Below, piece by piece: positions 60,620 through 64,000 of a DNA stretch of 64,000 nt (the stretch's first letter is position 1; each line of letters opens with the position of its first letter). Origin of the DNA: Sulfitobacter maritimus (GTDB lineage: Bacteria > Pseudomonadota > Alphaproteobacteria > Rhodobacterales > Rhodobacteraceae). The notes beneath the pieces were generated by a model, which saw only the letters and a program-made list of their open reading frames with translations, was not told where the DNA came from and ran no database searches. The position numbers and the translations under genes are program-made. Where the stretch lies: contig NZ_JABVBB010000038.1 in NCBI RefSeq assembly GCF_013346665.1, positions 186,001 through 250,000 on the forward strand, given 5' to 3'.

Positions 60620-62017
60620 ATGTCGTCGATTACAAACCATCTCCCCACCGCGGAATTGCAGGCGCTTGATTCGGCGCATCACATGCACCCCTTTACCACC
60701 AACGATGAGCTCTCCGGCAAAGGGGCGCGCGTCATCACACGAGCCAAGGGCATTTATTTGACCGACAGCGACGGGAACGAGATCCTTGATGCTATGGCGG
60801 GGCTTTGGTGTGTGAACCTGGGCTATGGGCGCGAAGAGATGGGCCAAGTGGCCGCGCGGCAAATGAACGAACTGCCTTATTACAACACCTTCTTTCAAAC
60901 GACCCATGTGCCCGCCATCGCACTGGCCAAAGAATTGGCCGAACTTGCCCCCGGCGACCTGAATCACGTCTTCTTTGCCGGGTCCGGGTCCGAGGCGAAC
61001 GACACCAATCTGCGCATGGTTCGCACCTATTGGGCGCAAAAGGGCAAGCCGGAAAAGAGCCATGTGATCAGCCGGAAGAACGCCTATCATGGCTCGTCGG
61101 TCGGCTCTGCGAGCCTTGGTGGTATGACTCCGATGCACGAACAGGGTGGCCTGCCGATCCCCGGTATTCATCACATCGGCCAGCCAGATTGGTGGGCCGA
61201 AGGAGGAGATCAGTCCCCCGAGGACTTCGGTCTCGCGCGTGCGCGGGAGTTGGAAGATAAAATTCTCGAACTGGGCGCCGAAAAGGTTGCTGCCTTCATC
61301 GGTGAGCCGGTGCAGGGCGCGGGCGGGGTGGTGATTCCGCCCAGCACCTACTGGCCAGAAATCCAGCGCATCTGTGATAAATACGATGTTTTGCTGATCG
61401 CGGATGAAGTCATCTGTGGCTTTGGTCGCACCGGCAACTGGTTCGGCTCGCAGACCATGGGCATCAAGCCGCACATCATGACCATCGCCAAAGGGCTGAG
61501 CTCTGGCTACGCGCCGATTGGCGGCTCCATTGTTTGTGACGAGGTGGCCGAGGTTATCAACGCTTGCGAGTTTAATCACGGCTACACCTACTCGGGCCAC
61601 CCGGTATGTGCTGCTGTGGCGCTGGAAAACCTGCGCATCATGCAAGAAGAGAACATCATCGACCATGTTCAAAACGTCGCCGCCCCGGCTTTGAAAGAAG
61701 CGCTCCACAAGCTGGCGGAACATCCTTTGGTAGGTGGGGTGAATGTCTCTGGCCTCATGGCCTCCCTGCCCTTGACGCCGCATAAGGAAAGCCGCGCAAA
61801 GTTCGCACAAGAGGCCGGGACAGCAGGCTATCTTTGCCGCGAGCATTGCTTTGCCAACAATCTGGTGATGCGCCATGTCGGGGACCGGATGATCATCTCT
61901 CCGCCGCTGATCATCACGCCAGAGGAAATCGACATCTTCGCCGCACGCGCCACCAAAGCGCTGGATGCGACCCATTCCGAGTTAAAGGAAAAAGACCTGC
62001 TGAAAGCCGCAGCCTAA
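60620..62017 (+). CDS. Class III aminotransferase, putrescine/polyamine-type (SpuC-like)
   Basis: 465 residues, pyridoxal phosphate enzyme. Landmarks: AGLWCVNLGYGREEM near 60, FFAGSGSEANDTNLRM near 120, DEVICGFGRTGNWFG near 258, and the PLP lysine K291 in TIAKGLSSGY. It matches the SpuC/putrescine-pyruvate aminotransferase group and would turn putrescine into 4-aminobutanal. Other omega-amine or beta-alanine substrates are possible. It follows the GntR gene and is opposite the importer operon. Confidence 0.9.
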   Translation: MSSITNHLPTAELQALDSAHHMHPFTTNDELSGKGARVITRAKGIYLTDSDGNEILDAMAGLWCVNLGYGREEMGQVAARQMNELPYYNTFFQTTHVPAIALAKELAELAPGDLNHVFFAGSGSEANDTNLRMVRTYWAQKGKPEKSHVISRKNAYHGSSVGSASLGGMTPMHEQGGLPIPGIHHIGQPDWWAEGGDQSPEDFGLARARELEDKILELGAEKVAAFIGEPVQGAGGVVIPPSTYWPEIQRICDKYDVLLIADEVICGFGRTGNWFGSQTMGIKPHIMTIAKGLSSGYAPIGGSIVCDEVAEVINACEFNHGYTYSGHPVCAAVALENLRIMQEENIIDHVQNVAAPALKEALHKLAEHPLVGGVNVSGLMASLPLTPHKESRAKFAQEAGTAGYLCREHCFANNLVMRHVGDRMIISPPLIITPEEIDIFAARATKALDATHSELKEKDLLKAAA

Positions 62018-62024
62018 GCACAAG

Positions 62025-62046
62025 GGGCGCCCTCAACGGGGCGCCC
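62025..62046. terminator. Palindromic stem-loop between aminotransferase and mltB
   Basis: GGGCGCCC (62025-62032) and GGGCGCCC (62039-62046) form an 8-bp stem with loop TCAACG between two convergent genes. No T-run on either side, so it may act as a weak bidirectional terminator. Confidence 0.5.
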
Positions 62047-62048
62047 GA

Positions 62049-63356
62049 TCACTCGTTGCGCAGCCGTTCCAACAGGCGCGGCGGCGCATAGCCATCGGGG
62101 ACCAGCCCCCGGTCCTGCTGATAGCGCCGAACAGCATTGACCGTTAACGGACCAATCTTGGCGTCAATCTTTTCAGTGTCGAACCCGGCCTCGGTCAGCA
62201 GGGTCTGCAATTCGATCCGCTCGTCATAACTCAAGGCCCGATCATCGCGCGGCCAAGATTGGCGGATCGGTCCGGCCCCGCCAATCCGGTCTGACAAATG
62301 CCCCACGCCGATGACATAAGCGTCGGCCGTGTTGTAGGTCTCGATGACCGCAAAATTATCATAAATCAGAAACGCCGCGCCTTCCGCGCCAGCGGGCAGC
62401 AGAACAGCGGCCGGACCATGCGCATCCAAGGCTGTGCCGTCCAGCTTGGTCAGCCCCAAGGCCGTCCATTCTTCTGCACTCTTGGTAATTGAACGGTCCG
62501 CGAGCAGATAGTCGAACTCTTCGGGCAAGGCGACTTCGATGCCCCAGGGTTGCCCTTCGGTCCATCCGAAATGTTTTAGATAGGCTGCCGTCGATGCCAA
62601 TGCATCCGATGGATCATCCCCCCAAATGTCGCGCCGCCCGTCGCCGTTCCAATCAACGGCATGAGCCAGAAACGAGGATGGCATGAATTGGGTATGCCCC
62701 ATCGCACCAGCCCAACTGCCGCGCATTTCTTCTGCCGCAACATCTCCGGCCTGCAAGATACGCAATGCGCTGATCAGCTCTCCTTCGAAAAATTCTCTCC
62801 GCCGCGCGTCATAGGCCAATGTCGCGAGGGAGTTGATGACGTTGTCACTCCCTCGAAAACTGCCATAGGCGCTCTCCAGCCCCCAGATCGCGGTGACGAC
62901 TTCTTTCTCAACGCCATATTTGGCTTCGATATCCTCCAAGGTGCGTTGCCACTGCGCCAAAGCCTTCCCACCGTTTTGCACCCGCAGGTCCGAGGTGGCG
63001 GTGCCCAGATAGTCCCAAACCGTCTTGGTAAATTCTGATTGATTGCGGTCGCGGCGGATGACTGCGTCGTCATAGCGTACGCCGTCCAGCGCCCGATCAA
63101 AAACCTCCGCTTCAATCCCCGCCTCCAGCGCCCGCGGGCGAAAGGCCAGAACCCAAGCCCGCAGCCCGGCGTCATCGCCTGCAATTTCAGGCGCTTCGGT
63201 ATCGGCGCTTTTGGCGACTGCGGCCACAAGGGTCGGCGTGCTGCGCGGCGTGGGCCGTGCAGATTGACCGGGGCCGGCGGCGAGCAACGGGGCGGCTGTG
63301 CTCAATCCTGCCAGAAGTGTCAGAACGCCCGTAAGGATTGCGTAGTGCCGATTCAT
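62049..63356 (-). CDS. Lytic murein transglycosylase (MltB family) with peptidoglycan-binding domain
   Basis: 435 residues with a signal peptide (LTGVLTLLAGLSTAAPLLAAG). The catalytic glutamate is E161 in AIWGLESAYGSFRG; the MltB-type fold continues with RGSWAGAMGHTQFMPSSFLAHAVDWNGDGRRDIW. A C-terminal peptidoglycan-binding domain (about 375-430: LQTLLTEAGFDTEKIDAKIGPLTVNAVRRYQQDRGL) completes it. It cleaves glycan strands to 1,6-anhydro products. No lipobox is visible, so it is a soluble periplasmic form. Confidence 0.93.
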   Translation of the reverse strand: MNRHYAILTGVLTLLAGLSTAAPLLAAGPGQSARPTPRSTPTLVAAVAKSADTEAPEIAGDDAGLRAWVLAFRPRALEAGIEAEVFDRALDGVRYDDAVIRRDRNQSEFTKTVWDYLGTATSDLRVQNGGKALAQWQRTLEDIEAKYGVEKEVVTAIWGLESAYGSFRGSDNVINSLATLAYDARRREFFEGELISALRILQAGDVAAEEMRGSWAGAMGHTQFMPSSFLAHAVDWNGDGRRDIWGDDPSDALASTAAYLKHFGWTEGQPWGIEVALPEEFDYLLADRSITKSAEEWTALGLTKLDGTALDAHGPAAVLLPAGAEGAAFLIYDNFAVIETYNTADAYVIGVGHLSDRIGGAGPIRQSWPRDDRALSYDERIELQTLLTEAGFDTEKIDAKIGPLTVNAVRRYQQDRGLVPDGYAPPRLLERLRNE

Positions 63357-63446
63357 CTTTGCCTCGCCTAAACTGTCGCCACGAAGCCTAAGCCCAGTGC
63401 GCTATTTGCGAAAGGGGCGGCTGCGAGATGTGCGAAGCTTCGCCGG

Positions 63447-64000
63447 TCAGCGGCGTGTGCGGGTCACCTTGCGTTTGATCTTGTCCTTCTTGCGCTTGGC
63501 TTTCACCGCCTTGCCACGTGGATTACGCCCTGCAGGGCTGCGCCGCGCGCCGCCGCTTTGCTTAACCTTCTGGTCCTCAATCTCCAACATTTCCAAGGCA
63601 ATACCGCCGGTCACCGGCACGGCCTCTGCCAATCGCACGGTAACCCGTTGGCCGATGCCGATCACCATGCCGCTGTCCGAGCCCATTAGCGTCTGCGCCT
63701 CGGCATCGTGGTGGAAATACTCGCGTCCCAGCGAGCGCATCGGCACCAGACCGTCCGCGCCAGTCTCGTCCAACTTCACAAAGGCACCAAAACGCGCGAT
63801 GCCGCTGATCCGTCCGGTGAACTCATTGCCTACCCGCTCCGACAAGAATGCGGCGAGGTAGCGGTCGGTCGTGTCACGCTCGGCCACCATCGAGCGGCGC
63901 TCGGTGTCGGAGATATGCGCGCCGGTCTGCTCCAGCCCCTCGATCTCTTCGGGCGTCAGCCCATCCTTGCCCCAGCCATGCGCCGTGATCAGCGCGCGGT
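63447..64000 (-). CDS. rnr: Ribonuclease R (RNB family), 3' end, truncated by window edge
   Basis: The frame runs to the right edge without a stop, so the N-terminal part lies outside. The visible part starts with RALITAHGWGKDGLTPEEIEG, then an S1 domain (NEFTGRISGIARFGAFVKLDETGADGLVPMRS) preceded by the RNB end (SDTERRSMVAERDTTDR), and a C-terminal Lys/Arg-rich tail (KRKKDKIKRKV). This is the RNase R layout: a processive 3'-5' exonuclease for structured RNA and ribosome quality control. A catalytic centre is not in view. Confidence 0.9.
   Translation of the reverse strand, partial: RALITAHGWGKDGLTPEEIEGLEQTGAHISDTERRSMVAERDTTDRYLAAFLSERVGNEFTGRISGIARFGAFVKLDETGADGLVPMRSLGREYFHHDAEAQTLMGSDSGMVIGIGQRVTVRLAEAVPVTGGIALEMLEIEDQKVKQSGGARRSPAGRNPRGKAVKAKRKKDKIKRKVTRTRR

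Noticed and set aside
60569-61975. A 468-codon open frame antisense to the aminotransferase gene
   Set aside because: It lies wholly opposite a well-supported gene, has no family resemblance, and arises from third-position GC bias.
63432-63443. 12-bp perfect palindrome GCGAAGCTTCGC upstream of the RNase R end
   Set aside because: A perfect palindrome without a loop is not a stable hairpin, and it stands alone with no second copy or known motif.
1-64000. tRNA, rRNA, CRISPR arrays, insertion sequences, phage integrases or sigma-54 promoters
   Set aside because: None was recognised by eye. Dedicated searches with tRNA and repeat finders would be needed to exclude short or degenerate cases.

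Overview
The window is a dense, GC-rich chromosomal segment from an alphaproteobacterium of the Rhodobacteraceae, most likely the marine Roseobacter group (Sulfitobacter-like). This rests on an alphaproteobacterial flagellar set with FlaF, FlbT, DUF1217, MotE and a short flagellin, on a LOV-HWE blue-light kinase, and on Roseobacter-type polyamine uptake genes. The assignment is inference from protein families; no rRNA is present. I saw no tRNA, CRISPR array, insertion sequence, prophage or plasmid feature.

Region 1 (1-22 kb) holds housekeeping and stress genes. In order these are: the end of a MoxR/BatA-type locus (DUF4159 protein and a large membrane protein), a convergent DUF1007-NicO nickel/cobalt pair, a hybrid histidine kinase, yaaA, recQ, yggT, a thioesterase-like gene, an Atg22-like MFS gene with mepA and a phytase-like esterase gene, a queuosine-precursor transporter, a very short ORF with a near-perfect Shine-Dalgarno sequence followed by a terminator, arfB, a LOV-histidine kinase, the NAD-salvage pair pncA-pncB, trhO and an MFS transporter.

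Region 2 (22-54.4 kb) is an almost complete flagellar cluster in several divergent and convergent blocks: motB; flgE-flgK-flgL-flgI; (minus) fliF-fliH-fliN-fliP plus a flippase-like gene; fliL-orf-motE-motA-MotC-like protein; flhA-fliR-flhB-fliJ-like; (minus) flgB-flgC-fliE-fliQ-flgF-flgG-flgA-flgH-second fliL; fliI; (minus) flagellin-flaF-flbT-DUF1217; (minus) flgJ-flgN; fliK-flgD. Together they supply the export gate and ATPase, MS ring, rod, P and L rings, hook, junction, filament and stator. fliG and fliM are not in the window, although FliF keeps a typical FliG-binding tail. TTAA-N7-TTAA-like half-site pairs, resembling CtrA boxes, lie in four flagellar promoter regions.

Region 3 (54.4-62 kb) is a polyamine uptake and catabolism locus. 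It has a PotF/G/H/I-type ABC importer and a PuuB-like FAD oxidase on the minus strand, and a divergent GntR regulator and SpuC-like aminotransferase on the plus strand. A shared 14-bp motif centred on TTTGATCA precedes both the regulator/importer pair and the aminotransferase and is a candidate operator.

Region 4 (62-64 kb) has an MltB-type lytic transglycosylase and the 3' end of an RNase R gene cut by the window edge. The least explained items are the mini-ORF/terminator unit ahead of arfB, a 24-codon ORF just upstream of flhA, the large periplasmic protein beside motA and the flippase-like gene inside the flagellar cluster.
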